The notes beneath the pieces are model-generated. The model was not told the DNA's origin and ran no database searches. It was given only the letters and a program-made list of their open reading frames with translations. Positions 35,124-44,432 of a DNA stretch of 64,000 bases are shown in pieces. The translations under genes were made by a program, and so were the position numbers. Every line of letters begins with the position of its first letter. Position 1 is the stretch's first letter. This stretch comes from Bacteroidales bacterium (GTDB taxonomy: Bacteria; Bacteroidota; Bacteroidia; Bacteroidales; UBA1402): positions 744,001 through 808,000 of the forward strand of contig JAJFTH010000003.1 in the NCBI GenBank assembly GCA_021373135.1, in the 5' to 3' direction.

Positions 35124-36236
35124 TTATTTCTTCTTTTTGGCCTTGGGGTCGATGGCTGCACCACGAAGTTTTTCGCCTTTCTTCAGGCCGCTTTTCACTT
35201 CAATGTTGATGCCGTCCGAAAGTCCTGTGGTGATGATTCTTTTAACGAAGGTCTGCGGATCTTTGGTCTTGAGTATTTGTACGGTGGCTGTATCCTTGTT
35301 GAATTCAATGACACTTTCCGGAATCATGATGACATCTTTCGCGCTGCTCAGCACCACTTCTGCATTGGCACTGTATCCGGATCTGACAAAGACGTTGCTG
35401 GGAATTTTGGCTGCGGCCTTGATCTCAAACATGATGGCTCCGCTTTCTTCCGTGCCTTTTGGGGAAATGTATTCCAGATTGGCATCGAATTTCCGGTCGT
35501 TCAGGGCACCGATGCTCAATTTCAAAGGCATGCCTTTTCGGATTTTACCGACTTCGGTTTCATCTACTTTTCCGATAAACAACATGTCGTTCATATTGGC
35601 GATGGTTGCGATGGTGGTGCCTTCGTTGAAACTGTTGGTCTGGATGACAGAATTTCCGACCTTGACGGGTATGTTCAGGATCATTCCGTCTATGGTTGAA
35701 CGGATCAATGTATTGCTCTCTGCTCCGGACTTTTTGGTGATTCCATTTTTGATCAAATCCAGATTGTCTTTGGCTGACTCATATTCTTCTTTGGCCGATT
35801 TCAGGCTTACTGTGGTCTTTTCATATTCTTCTTTTGAAATGACTTCTTTTTCAAACAAGTCCTTTTGGCGTTTAAAGTCCGTTTCTGCTTGTTTCAGGTT
35901 GATATTGGCAACGTTGACTCTTGATTGGGCGGAGTTCAGACTGACCATGTCCGGAATCACTTTGATCCTGGCGATGATTTCGTTCTTTTTGACGGCTTGT
36001 CCGGCTTCTTTGTAAATTTCCTCGATGATACCGGCTATCTGAGGCTTGATCTGTATTTCATTACGGGCTTCTACTTTGCCTGTGGCAACAGCTTTCTTTT
36101 CAATATCACCTTTGGTGACTGTCACAATTTCATATTTAACCTCAATCGGGCGGGATTTTTTCCATAAGAAGACAAAGGTTCCAACGACGAGTGCTGCCAG
36201 TGCAACGAATCCGAGAATTTTGAAATACTTTTTCAT
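35124..36236 (-). CDS. Membrane fusion protein (MacA/HlyD family)
   Basis: 370 aa. One N-terminal membrane helix (about 6-24), then a lipoyl half (RNEIQIKPQIAGIIEEIYKEAGQAVKKNEIIARI), a coiled-coil hairpin (about 105-175), the second lipoyl half (RSTIDGMILNIPVKVGNSV) and a beta-barrel domain. It links the MacB-type permeases in the inner membrane to the TolC-family protein. The gene lies between the second permease gene (26 bp) and the TolC-family gene. Transported substrate is unknown. Confidence 0.9.
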   Translation of the reverse strand: MKKYFKILGFVALAALVVGTFVFLWKKSRPIEVKYEIVTVTKGDIEKKAVATGKVEARNEIQIKPQIAGIIEEIYKEAGQAVKKNEIIARIKVIPDMVSLNSAQSRVNVANINLKQAETDFKRQKDLFEKEVISKEEYEKTTVSLKSAKEEYESAKDNLDLIKNGITKKSGAESNTLIRSTIDGMILNIPVKVGNSVIQTNSFNEGTTIATIANMNDMLFIGKVDETEVGKIRKGMPLKLSIGALNDRKFDANLEYISPKGTEESGAIMFEIKAAAKIPSNVFVRSGYSANAEVVLSSAKDVIMIPESVIEFNKDTATVQILKTKDPQTFVKRIITTGLSDGINIEVKSGLKKGEKLRGAAIDPKAKKKK

Positions 36237-36262
36237 TTGTGCGTTTTTATAGATTGTTAAAA

Positions 36263-37522
36263 TTATTCTTCACTTAAAGCTTCTATCGGTTTGATTTGCA
36301 TGGCTCTCCAAGCCGGTAGCAATCCTGCCAGCAAACCGACGACGATAAGCACGACGGATGCGAGAATGGCTACATCAAATTTGATCATGATGTTTTTGAT
36401 GAATACGCCGCTTTCGGGTGGCAGGTTGTTGATGATATTGTCAAAGAAGGCCAGAATACCCACTCCAAGGCTTAATCCGATAAAGCCGGCGATGGCTGTC
36501 AAAACCAAGCTTTCATTCAGGATTTGCAAGATGATGTCTTTGGGTTTGGCACCCAGTGCTCTTCTGATTCCAATTTCTTTGGTCCTTTCCCTGACGGATA
36601 CCAACATGATGTTGCTGACTCCGATGGCTCCTGCCAAAAGCGTACCCAGTCCGACAATCCAGATGAGTATTCTGATGCCCAGAAATAAATAACTGAACAT
36701 CTTGAAAGTTTCGCTGATGTTGAAACTGCCTACTGCCCTTTCGTCGTTTGGTGCAATTTCGTTTTGAGTTTTCAGTATAGTTTTGATTTCTTCTTCTATA
36801 TAGGAAGCATCCACATTGTCTTTTGCAACGGCCGCCATGAAATGGACGATATCACCTTGATTGTAGGCACTTTGCATGGTCGTGAAAGGCAAAACAACCA
36901 TTTCATCACTGCGTCCGCCAATCTGTATGTTGGTTAATCCAGTCCCTACTCCAATGACGGTATAATAAATACCGTTGCTTCGGATAACTTGGCCAATCGG
37001 ATTCTCTCCTGGTTTGAACAGTGCTTCATAAATGGTTTTACCGATATAGCAGACTTTCCTTTTTTCCTGAATATCCACTTCGTTGATATACCGTCCGAAT
37101 AAAATCTTTTGTTCTTCCACATGTGCATAATCAGGATAGCAGCCTCTTACGCTAAAAGTGCCGGCCACATCACCACGGACAGTGTTGTTTTCGCTACTGC
37201 CTCCAAAAAGCATGGGCGCAAGATATTTAATCTCCGGTACATTGGCTAAAATGACTTTGATATCAGAATTGTGCATATTCCATTCGCGGCCTTTCTTGAA
37301 TCCTTTATAGTTTACTGAAGTCTTGTCTGTGTAGAAAAAGCAGGAGTTGGTGGCAAAGCCCTCAATGTTGCTCATCATCCCGTTCTCGAGGCCATTGCCG
37401 GTGCCAAGAAGGATGGTAAGCATTAGGATTCCCCAGAATACACCGAAGGCGGTAAATATGCTTCTGGTCTTGTTCCTTGTGATGGTCATCCAGATTTCTT
37501 GCCATTTATCTAAGTCAAACAT
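36263..37522 (-). CDS. MacB-type ABC transporter permease (FtsX fold)
   Basis: 419 aa. A first membrane helix (about 20-42) with the start LDKWQEIWMTITRNKTRSIFTAFGVFWGI, a large periplasmic domain (about 45-275) and three C-terminal helices with the coupling motif VRERTKEIGIRRALGAKPKDI. It is the second of two permease paralogues in this operon; together they probably form the heterodimer that works with the ATPase encoded upstream. No ATPase domain is fused, unlike E. coli MacB. Confidence 0.9.
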   Translation of the reverse strand: MFDLDKWQEIWMTITRNKTRSIFTAFGVFWGILMLTILLGTGNGLENGMMSNIEGFATNSCFFYTDKTSVNYKGFKKGREWNMHNSDIKVILANVPEIKYLAPMLFGGSSENNTVRGDVAGTFSVRGCYPDYAHVEEQKILFGRYINEVDIQEKRKVCYIGKTIYEALFKPGENPIGQVIRSNGIYYTVIGVGTGLTNIQIGGRSDEMVVLPFTTMQSAYNQGDIVHFMAAVAKDNVDASYIEEEIKTILKTQNEIAPNDERAVGSFNISETFKMFSYLFLGIRILIWIVGLGTLLAGAIGVSNIMLVSVRERTKEIGIRRALGAKPKDIILQILNESLVLTAIAGFIGLSLGVGILAFFDNIINNLPPESGVFIKNIMIKFDVAILASVVLIVVGLLAGLLPAWRAMQIKPIEALSEE

Positions 37523-37552
37523 GATGTTTTCATTTAAGTGTTTTTCTTCCTC

Positions 37553-38824
37553 TCAATCAGCACGCATAGCTTCAATCGGCTTAATTCTCACTGCTTTTCT
37601 TGCAGGAATGTAACCTGCTATCAATCCGGAAAAAATCAGAATTAGGGTGGCTAATATGGCCGTACTCAGATCAACGGATGGATCCAGGAAAATGGACATG
37701 GACTGACTCCCTTCTTTTCCTCCGCCGGAGCCCATGCTTATGGCTTTGCTGATTAGTTCAAGAAGTCCTACTCCGAATAGCAGCCCTATATAACCGAAGG
37801 TAGTGGTAATCACCACTGATTCCAGCAAAATGGAAAACAGAATATTGCCAGGTGTGGCTCCGAGTGCTTTCTTGATGCCAAATTCGCGGGTCCTTTCCTT
37901 GACCGTAATGACCATGATGTTTCCAACACCGACAATACCGGCAATCAAAGTACAAAGTCCGATGAAAAGGACAAACAGATTGATGGTTGAAAAGATTTTC
38001 ATGGTTTGTACATAATCTGCAGCCTGATTCCACATTCCAATAGCTTGTTCATCATCCGGATCTACAATCAAGACTCTGGATAATGTTTTTTTTAGGTCTT
38101 TTCCGAATTCTTCATTCGCTTCTTTTGTATACAGTCCATTGACTGTTAAGGTGATGTTGTCGATCCAGTCAGCCTTGTTGTATATTTTCTGAGCGGTGGA
38201 AAGGGGAATATAACAATGTCCGCCTTCTTCATTTGAGGTTTTGGTATCTATACCTACGACTTGAAAGGAGATGTTATCGATTTTCACCCATTGGCCCATT
38301 GGCTTTTCTTTTTTAAAAAGATTATCTACTATCTTTTGTGAAAGAACAATGACCTTTCGCTCTTGCTGCATATCAATCTGATTCAGAAATCTGCCGTTTC
38401 CAGGTTCAATTTTGATGTTGCTGATTTTCAGATAATCGGGCATGACTCCTTCCAGACTAAAATTCCCGTATTCATCTTTATAACTAACGACCGGGTTCTT
38501 GAATATGCGTCCGGAGACCTTGTCTACTTGTGGATGGTGCGCCTTGATAATCTCCATTTCGTGATTGGTGAAATGAATTTTTCTTTGTGATTTGAAACCC
38601 TTATAAGGCATGGTGGTCATTCTGCCCCACATCTCGACCGTGTTGGTGGCCCTGTCATTGAAGTTTGAAGATATACCATTTTTGAGTCCGTTTCCGGATC
38701 CGAGCAAAATGATCAGCATAAATATACCCCATGCTACGGCGAAGCCGGTCAGAAAAGTCCGAAGCTTGCTTTCCCGCATGGTCGCGAGAATTTCTTGCAA
38801 AGTGTCGAATTCAAAAAACCTCAT
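37553..38824 (-). CDS. MacB-type ABC transporter permease (FtsX fold)
   Basis: 423 aa from the ATG at 38,824 (MRFFEFDTLQEILATMRESKLRT), which overlaps the ATPase gene by 14 bp; an earlier ATG ten codons upstream is possible. Same layout as its neighbour: one N-terminal helix, a periplasmic domain of about 230 residues, three C-terminal helices and the motif VKERTREFGIKKALGATPGNI. Its periplasmic domain contains a Gly/Ser-rich insertion (GSGGGKEGSQSMS) near the last helices. Confidence 0.9.
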   Translation of the reverse strand: MRFFEFDTLQEILATMRESKLRTFLTGFAVAWGIFMLIILLGSGNGLKNGISSNFNDRATNTVEMWGRMTTMPYKGFKSQRKIHFTNHEMEIIKAHHPQVDKVSGRIFKNPVVSYKDEYGNFSLEGVMPDYLKISNIKIEPGNGRFLNQIDMQQERKVIVLSQKIVDNLFKKEKPMGQWVKIDNISFQVVGIDTKTSNEEGGHCYIPLSTAQKIYNKADWIDNITLTVNGLYTKEANEEFGKDLKKTLSRVLIVDPDDEQAIGMWNQAADYVQTMKIFSTINLFVLFIGLCTLIAGIVGVGNIMVITVKERTREFGIKKALGATPGNILFSILLESVVITTTFGYIGLLFGVGLLELISKAISMGSGGGKEGSQSMSIFLDPSVDLSTAILATLILIFSGLIAGYIPARKAVRIKPIEAMRAD

Positions 38825-39503
38825 AATCAATTTGGTTTTGGCAATCTGATTCAATCATACCGTCCTTTAGGTGAATGATGCGTTTGGTTCTGTCTGCTAC
38901 GGATTTTTCGTGTGTGACAATGACCATGGTGATGCCGCTGACATTGACTTCTGACAATACATCCATGACTTCATCCGTTGTTACACTGTCCAGGGCTCCG
39001 GTCGGCTCGTCAGCCAGAATCACTTTGGGATGTCCGATCAACGCCCTGGCTATGGCAATACGTTGTTTCTGTCCTCCCGACAATTCATTCGGGAAGTGAT
39101 GCCACCAGTCTTTCAATCCCATTCTGTCCAGATATTCCATGGCAAGAGCTTGTCTTTTTTTTCGGGTGACTCCTTGGTAATATAAGGGGAGTGCAACGTT
39201 TTCCAAGGCATTCTTGAATGGAATCAGGTTGAATGACTGGAAAATAAAACCGATCATGTGGTTCCTGTATTCAGCTGAACGGGTTTCACTCAGGTTCTTG
39301 ATCAATGTTCCGTTCAGATAATAATCTCCTGCATTGTAGTCGTCAAGAATTCCAAGAATATTAAGCATCGTTGATTTTCCTGATCCGGATGCTCCCATGA
39401 TGGATACGAATTCTCCTTCCTCTATGTTTAGGTTGATACCTTTTAAGACATGTAAAGGCTGAGCACCCGGATAGGTTTTGTGTATGTTTTCAAAATGGAT
39501 CAT
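38811..39503 (-). CDS. ABC transporter ATP-binding protein (MacB/LolD type)
   Basis: 230 aa. Walker A GASGSGKS (about 36-43), Q-loop FIFQSFNLIP, signature LSGGQKQRIAIARAL, Walker B VILADEPTGALDS and the switch His in VTHE. It powers the two FtsX-type permeases encoded next. The family drives mechanotransmission for export of macrolides, peptides or lipoproteins. 30 bp separate it from the GntR gene. Confidence 0.93.
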   Translation of the reverse strand: MIHFENIHKTYPGAQPLHVLKGINLNIEEGEFVSIMGASGSGKSTMLNILGILDDYNAGDYYLNGTLIKNLSETRSAEYRNHMIGFIFQSFNLIPFKNALENVALPLYYQGVTRKKRQALAMEYLDRMGLKDWWHHFPNELSGGQKQRIAIARALIGHPKVILADEPTGALDSVTTDEVMDVLSEVNVSGITMVIVTHEKSVADRTKRIIHLKDGMIESDCQNQIDYEVF

Positions 39504-39533
39504 TGTCTAAGCTGATAACGTTTTGATAATCGA

Positions 39534-39926
39534 TTATTTATTTGTAAATACAGTGCTTTTAGGGGTCTTCAGAAGATATTCCTGATATTTTTCCATAATT
39601 TCTTCCGGTAGTATCTGGAGCAAAGATATTGTTTTAAAAAAGTTGGGTAATGTGTTTTTTAAGAAATTATCTCTACGAATCTCTAAAATTTTCTTAACAG
39701 CATCTTCTTCTACAAAATACCCCAATCCTCTCTTGTTGAAAATGATATTCTTTTGCTGCAGAAAATCATAAGTGCGGAGTACGGTGTTTGGGTTAACCTG
39801 CAAGGTTATCCCCATTTCACGTACGGATGGAATCTTCTCCTGAGGAGGCCATTCTCCATCCAAAATCTGCTCGCACAATATATCAGCAATTTGCAGATAA
39901 ATGGCTTTGTTTTCGTTGAAGTCCAT
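39534..39926 (-). CDS. GntR-family regulator (YtrA subfamily)
   Basis: 130 aa. N-terminal winged-HTH: AIYLQIADILCEQILDGEWPPQEKIPSVREMGITLQVNPNTVLRTYDFLQ (positions about 9-60), with a short C-terminal helical tail instead of an effector domain, which defines the YtrA group. These repress ABC transporter operons and respond to cell-envelope stress or antibiotics. The gene lies between an ABC-2 type pair upstream and a MacB-type system downstream, so it probably controls the whole operon from the promoter before 41,544. Confidence 0.9.
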   Translation of the reverse strand: MDFNENKAIYLQIADILCEQILDGEWPPQEKIPSVREMGITLQVNPNTVLRTYDFLQQKNIIFNKRGLGYFVEEDAVKKILEIRRDNFLKNTLPNFFKTISLLQILPEEIMEKYQEYLLKTPKSTVFTNK

Positions 39927-39927
39927 A

Positions 39928-40695
39928 TTATATTTCTCTTTTCTTTAATCTGAAATAGGCCGTAATCCAGCATACGAAAGGAATGCAGAATACAATGACT
40001 TTCAACACCTCCTTGAGATTTCCAAGATTTTCCGGTAAATTCAAATCGTTGATGTTGTCAATGTGAATGGTCAGGTTATAATTTGTTGTATCGCTTAAGT
40101 TTGAAAATCCTTCTTCTCCCATCAGATACCACCTGATGATGAGGGCACTGATCAAACTGATGATAAAGCCACAGCAAATGATTGTCAACAAGGTTTTTCC
40201 AAGCGGATTTTTCTTGAAAACGACGGCACCCAGAAAAAACAGGGACTGAACAAACATCAAATCCAGAAAGCCTTCTTTGAGGGTCTCTATAGGAATTACA
40301 AAAGAGTGTTCCTGACCTGTAATGGCATTCCCTACTGAAATGGAGGCAAGGTTTACAAAATAAATGGTCAATGTGTAGACAGCGATGGTGATAATGGATG
40401 AATAGAACCAGGCTGCAAGATATTTTTCACTAATGCTGGCCGGAGTCATATAATAATGTATGCCTGAACTGGTATGCAACAACGCGGAAAAGACATTGGT
40501 ACTGTTGATGATGGTCATTACAGCGACAAACATGCCCAAGAATGCAAGATCAGAAGAGTTGCCGTCGAAATAGTATCTATTGAAATTGATGTAAATGATA
40601 ACCAATGTCAATACTGCCAAGACCAGTCCTTGTTTCTGGGCATTTTGCATCCATATCATTTTAAATTGCTCAAAAAATCGTTTAAATGAGAACAT
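39928..40695 (-). CDS. ABC-2 type membrane protein
   Basis: 255 aa with about six hydrophobic segments (near 22-38, 50-66, 92-116, 145-165, 170-190, 232-250), the last followed by a basic end RLKKREI. No conserved catalytic motif; size and context make it the permease for the ATPase encoded 12 bp upstream. Its stop is 1 bp from the GntR start. Related YtrA-linked permeases act in antibiotic-stress response; the substrate is unknown. Confidence 0.8.
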   Translation of the reverse strand: MFSFKRFFEQFKMIWMQNAQKQGLVLAVLTLVIIYINFNRYYFDGNSSDLAFLGMFVAVMTIINSTNVFSALLHTSSGIHYYMTPASISEKYLAAWFYSSIITIAVYTLTIYFVNLASISVGNAITGQEHSFVIPIETLKEGFLDLMFVQSLFFLGAVVFKKNPLGKTLLTIICCGFIISLISALIIRWYLMGEEGFSNLSDTTNYNLTIHIDNINDLNLPENLGNLKEVLKVIVFCIPFVCWITAYFRLKKREI

Positions 40696-40707
40696 CTGTT
40701 TTTTAAT

Positions 40708-41544
40708 TTAGTGGTTAAACATTTGTTTGATAAGATTGGGGTTCTGAGTGGTCATGTTAAACAAGACCTCCAGGTCGACTTTGCTATCCATTCCATTCAT
40801 GTTTGGTGTGACTGCCAAAAAGCCCCTTGGAGTGAATTCGCTGTAAATGACATCATTTTGGCCTTCCAGTGTCATCAGTGTTTTGAACAAGAGTTTATTG
40901 CAAATCTGTTCAATGGTGTTGTTCAGAAGTATTCTGCTTTCGTCAAGGATGATGACGGTATCGATAAGACTTTCAAGGTCACGGACCTGATGGGTGGAGA
41001 GAATGATGCAGCGGTCATCACTTATCACTTCTGCAGCCAGTTTCCGGAATTGTCCCTTGGAGGGAATATCCAGGCCATTGGTCGGTTCATCCATGATCAG
41101 AATCTTGCATTGTGTGGATAGTGCAAAGCTGATGGCCACTTTCTTGCGTTGCCCGAATGACATTTTTTTCATCTTGTCTTCCGGGTTGATTTCAAATTCT
41201 GTCAGACAGCGTTTGAAAAGTTCATGATCAAATTTGGGGTAAGAGTTTGCGTACATTTTCAAATATCCGTCCACCTGAACATCCGGTAGCCAGATCTCTT
41301 CAGGAAGAAAATAGATTTCTTCAAGCATTTTGACACTCCGTTTTTTTGTGTCGATGCCGAATACCGTACTTGATCCGCTTTGCGGAAATCGCAGGCCTGT
41401 CATCAGTTTCAGGAGGGTTGTTTTTCCAGCCCCGTTTTTACCCAATAAACCGTAAATATGTCCACCTTCTATGGTCAGCGACAAATCCTCAAAGATTTTC
41501 TTTTTCTTTGAGTATGCAAAATTCATATTCTTAAGCTCAATCAT
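40708..41544 (-). CDS. ABC transporter ATP-binding protein
   Basis: 278 aa. Walker A GKNGAGKTT near 35-43, signature MSFGQRKKVAISFAL (an S-F-G-Q variant of the signature), Walker B ILIMDEPTNGLD and switch His STHQ. The C-terminal 70 residues are an accessory domain. It is the first gene of the minus-strand operon that continues through the permease, GntR regulator and the MacB-TolC genes. Upstream 259 bp are shared with purH; ATATCA-AAGAA-TGATAT at 41,695-41,711 is a small palindrome there. Confidence 0.9.
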   Translation of the reverse strand: MIELKNMNFAYSKKKKIFEDLSLTIEGGHIYGLLGKNGAGKTTLLKLMTGLRFPQSGSSTVFGIDTKKRSVKMLEEIYFLPEEIWLPDVQVDGYLKMYANSYPKFDHELFKRCLTEFEINPEDKMKKMSFGQRKKVAISFALSTQCKILIMDEPTNGLDIPSKGQFRKLAAEVISDDRCIILSTHQVRDLESLIDTVIILDESRILLNNTIEQICNKLLFKTLMTLEGQNDVIYSEFTPRGFLAVTPNMNGMDSKVDLEVLFNMTTQNPNLIKQMFNH

Positions 41545-41749
41545 TTTATATTGTTTTGGTGTATTAATGTACTAAGACGCCACAAAGAAAAATGATAATT
41601 CTTGAATCTCCAAATATTTTTAATTTTTTTTATGCAGGGGATTAAAAAAATCGGGATTGAACTAAAATGATTCCTATCCGATGTCTTCATTTTTATATCA
41701 AAGAATGATATTTTAAGAAAAAAGATGTAGTTAAACACGAAGAAATGTG

Positions 41750-41757
41750 TAGCTTTG
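41750..41757 (+). promoter_or_regulatory. -7 element of the purH-mre operon
   Basis: TAGCTTTG matches TAnnTTTG exactly, 46 bp before the purH start. The -33 region is weak. The 259-bp divergent gap otherwise holds AT-rich DNA and one 6-bp palindrome. Confidence 0.5.
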
Positions 41758-41803
41758 CAGGCTATTAGAAACATCTTGCACTGATTCAATCAAATAATAG
41801 TAT

Positions 41804-43327
41804 ATGTCTGCAAACAAAGTTATTAAAACAGCCTTGGTTTCGGTTTACCACAAGGATGGTCTGGATGAAATCCTGACAAAATTACATGAACAAGGAGTAT
41901 CTTTTCTTTCGACAGGAGGGACTCAACATTTTATTGAATCTTTGGGTTTTCCATGCAAAGCGGTCGAAGATTTAACCGGATATCCTTCTATCTTGGGTGG
42001 TCGCGTCAAGACACTGCACCCCAAAGTTTTCGGAGGTATTCTGACCCGCAGGGATATGGAAACAGATCAACAACAATGTGCCGAGTATGAAATTCCGGAA
42101 ATAGATCTTGTCATTGTGGATTTGTATCCGTTTGAACAAACTGTTGCTTCGGGTGCCGAATCAGAAGAAATTATTGAAAAGATCGATATCGGTGGCATCT
42201 CTCTGATACGTGCTGCTGCAAAGAATTTTAAGGATGTGGTGATTGTCGCATCCAAAGCTCAATATGCACCGCTTGCAAATATCATCAACGAAAGAGGTGC
42301 GGAAACGTCCATCGAAGACCGTATGTGGTTTGCAAAGGAAGCATTCGGGGTATCTTCGCTGTATGACTCTGCCATTTTCAATTGGTTTGACGGAGGTGAA
42401 GGCTCTGCTTTCCGCTGTGCTTCTGATCATGCAAAAAGTCTGCGTTATGGCGAAAATCCTCATCAACGCGGTTTTTTCTTTGGTGATCTTGATGATATGT
42501 TTGAGCAATTACAGGGGAAGGAGATTTCCTATAATAACTTGTTGGACATTGACGCTGCTGTTTCATTGATGAATGATTTCAAGGAAACCACATTTGCTAT
42601 TCTCAAGCATAACAATGCATGTGGTCTGGCTTGCAGGCCCACCTTGCTGGAAGCATGGAAAGATGCTTTGGCTTGTGATCCTGTTTCTGCTTACGGCGGT
42701 GTATTGATTACCAACATGGTGATCGATCAAGAAACGGCGGCAGAAATCAACGGATTGTTCTATGAAGTCCTCATCGCTCCGGATTATGATGTGGAAGCTT
42801 TGAAAATATTGACTTCCAAGAAAAAACGCATTATTTTGATTCAGAAAGAACAACCTTCCCAAGATAAACAATTCCGCTCTTTACTCAACGGCGTGTTGGT
42901 ACAAGATAAGGATTTGCATACTGAAACTCCTGAAGAACTGAAAAGTGTCACGGATGTAAAACCGACTGATGCTCAGATAGAGGATTTGTTGTTTGCCAAT
43001 ATTATTGTCAAGCATTCAAAATCGAATGCCATTGTTCTTGCCAAGAACAAACAATTGTGTGCGAGTGGCATTGGACAAACTTCCAGGGTGGATTCTTTAA
43101 AGCAGGCTATAGAGAAAGCCGGCAATTTCAATATGGATCTGAATGGAGCAGTGATGGCTTCGGATGCTTATTTCCCTTTCCCTGATTGTGTGGAAATTGC
43201 AGACAAAGTTGGCATCAAAGCTGTTGTTCATCCTGGAGGATCTATCAGAGATCAGGAATCAGTAGATTATTGTAATCAACATGGTTTGGCGATGGTGATG
43301 ACCGGGTTCAGACATTTTAAACACTAA
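41804..43327 (+). CDS. purH: Bifunctional IMP cyclohydrolase / AICAR formyltransferase
   Basis: 507 aa. The N-terminal MGS-like cyclohydrolase domain has TALVSVYHKDGL, STGGTQHFIESLGF and GGRVKTLHPKVFGGIL; the C-terminal transformylase has RYGENPHQRG, KHNNACGLA (with the catalytic Lys-His) and the end MASDAYFPFPD. It performs the last two steps of purine synthesis. mreB starts 8 bp after its stop, so purine synthesis and cell-shape genes share a transcript, an arrangement seen elsewhere in Bacteroidota. Confidence 0.95.
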   Translation: MSANKVIKTALVSVYHKDGLDEILTKLHEQGVSFLSTGGTQHFIESLGFPCKAVEDLTGYPSILGGRVKTLHPKVFGGILTRRDMETDQQQCAEYEIPEIDLVIVDLYPFEQTVASGAESEEIIEKIDIGGISLIRAAAKNFKDVVIVASKAQYAPLANIINERGAETSIEDRMWFAKEAFGVSSLYDSAIFNWFDGGEGSAFRCASDHAKSLRYGENPHQRGFFFGDLDDMFEQLQGKEISYNNLLDIDAAVSLMNDFKETTFAILKHNNACGLACRPTLLEAWKDALACDPVSAYGGVLITNMVIDQETAAEINGLFYEVLIAPDYDVEALKILTSKKKRIILIQKEQPSQDKQFRSLLNGVLVQDKDLHTETPEELKSVTDVKPTDAQIEDLLFANIIVKHSKSNAIVLAKNKQLCASGIGQTSRVDSLKQAIEKAGNFNMDLNGAVMASDAYFPFPDCVEIADKVGIKAVVHPGGSIRDQESVDYCNQHGLAMVMTGFRHFKH

Positions 43328-43335
43328 TAAAGACT

Positions 43336-44355
43336 ATGGGATTATTTTCTTTCACACAAGAAATCGCCATGGATTTGGGCACGGCGAACACCATTATTAC
43401 CCACAATGACAAGATCGTAGTGGATGAACCCAGTATTGTGGCACTGGATAGTCGCACGAACAAATTGATTGCCGTAGGCGAAAAGGCCCGTCAAATGCAC
43501 GGTAAAACACCTGAGAACATCAAGACTGTCCGCCCCTTGCGCGATGGTGTCATTGCAGATTTTTATGCTGCAGAACAAATGATGCGCGGCTTGATCAGGA
43601 TGGCCAGCCCCCAAAAACGATTATTCTCGCCCAATTTACGTATGGTCATTTGTGTACCATCAGGTTCAACTGAAGTTGAATTGCGTGCAGTACGTGATTC
43701 TGCAGAACATGCAGGCGGCCGTGATGTATATATGCTCTACGAGCCGATGGCTGCTGCCATTGGTATAGGCATTGATGTTGAAGCTCCGGAAGGCAACATG
43801 ATTGTTGATATCGGTGGTGGTACGACTGAAATTGCCATCATATCTTTGGGTGGTATCGTTGCCAATAAGTCCATCCGTATTGCCGGAGATGATTTTACGG
43901 CTGATATTCAGGAGTATATGCGTCGTCAGCACAATCTGAGAGTAGGAGAGAGAACAGCAGAGTTGATTAAGATCAATGTCGGTTCTGCCCTGACGGAATT
44001 GGACAATCCTCCTGAAGATTATATCGTTCATGGACCTAACCAAATGACCGCATTGCCTATGGAAGTTCCGGTTTCTTATCAGGAAATAGCACATTGTCTT
44101 GAAAAATCCATTTCGAAAGTAGAAATGGCTGTTCTGAGTGCTTTGGAACAAACTCCGCCTGAACTATACTCCGATATTGTACGTCGTGGTGTTTATCTGG
44201 CCGGAGGAGGTGCATTGCTCCGTGGATTGGCAAAGCGTTTGAGCGAAAAGATCAATATCCCTTTCAATGTGGCTGAGGATCCTTTGCATGCGGTTGCACG
44301 CGGAACAGGTATTGCTTTGAAGAATGTTGACAGATTCAATTTCCTGATTCGTTAG
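43336..44355 (+). CDS. mreB: Rod-shape actin homologue MreB
   Basis: 339 aa. Actin-fold phosphate loops: MDLGTANTIITHNDKIVVDEPS near residue 12 and IVDIGGGTTEIAIISLGGIV near 155; adenosine loop YLAGGGALLRGLAKRL near 290. It polymerises beneath the inner membrane and positions the RodA/PBP2 wall-synthesis machine with MreC and MreD, encoded next. A strong hairpin follows the stop and may favour MreB over the downstream genes. Confidence 0.96.
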   Translation: MGLFSFTQEIAMDLGTANTIITHNDKIVVDEPSIVALDSRTNKLIAVGEKARQMHGKTPENIKTVRPLRDGVIADFYAAEQMMRGLIRMASPQKRLFSPNLRMVICVPSGSTEVELRAVRDSAEHAGGRDVYMLYEPMAAAIGIGIDVEAPEGNMIVDIGGGTTEIAIISLGGIVANKSIRIAGDDFTADIQEYMRRQHNLRVGERTAELIKINVGSALTELDNPPEDYIVHGPNQMTALPMEVPVSYQEIAHCLEKSISKVEMAVLSALEQTPPELYSDIVRRGVYLAGGGALLRGLAKRLSEKINIPFNVAEDPLHAVARGTGIALKNVDRFNFLIR

Positions 44356-44366
44356 TAAAATCTTTT

Positions 44367-44398
44367 AAATCGTCCGGCTTGATGTCGGGCGATTTGGC
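44367..44398 (+). terminator. Hairpin between mreB and mreC
   Basis: AAATCGTCCG (44,367-44,376) and CGGGCGATTT (44,386-44,395) pair over 10 bp with one G-U, loop of 9 nt, followed by GGCTTTTG. A partial terminator or RNA-stability element inside the operon. Confidence 0.5.
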
Positions 44399-44432
44399 TT
44401 TTGTTTGGAACATCCGAAGAATTACCTGGCGT

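Noticed and set aside
35066-35164. 33-codon extension of the TolC-family protein
   Set aside because: It would bury the signal peptide that starts at 35,065.
42067-42569. Overlapping frames on both strands within purH
   Set aside because: Shadows of purH, which has family motifs along its whole length.
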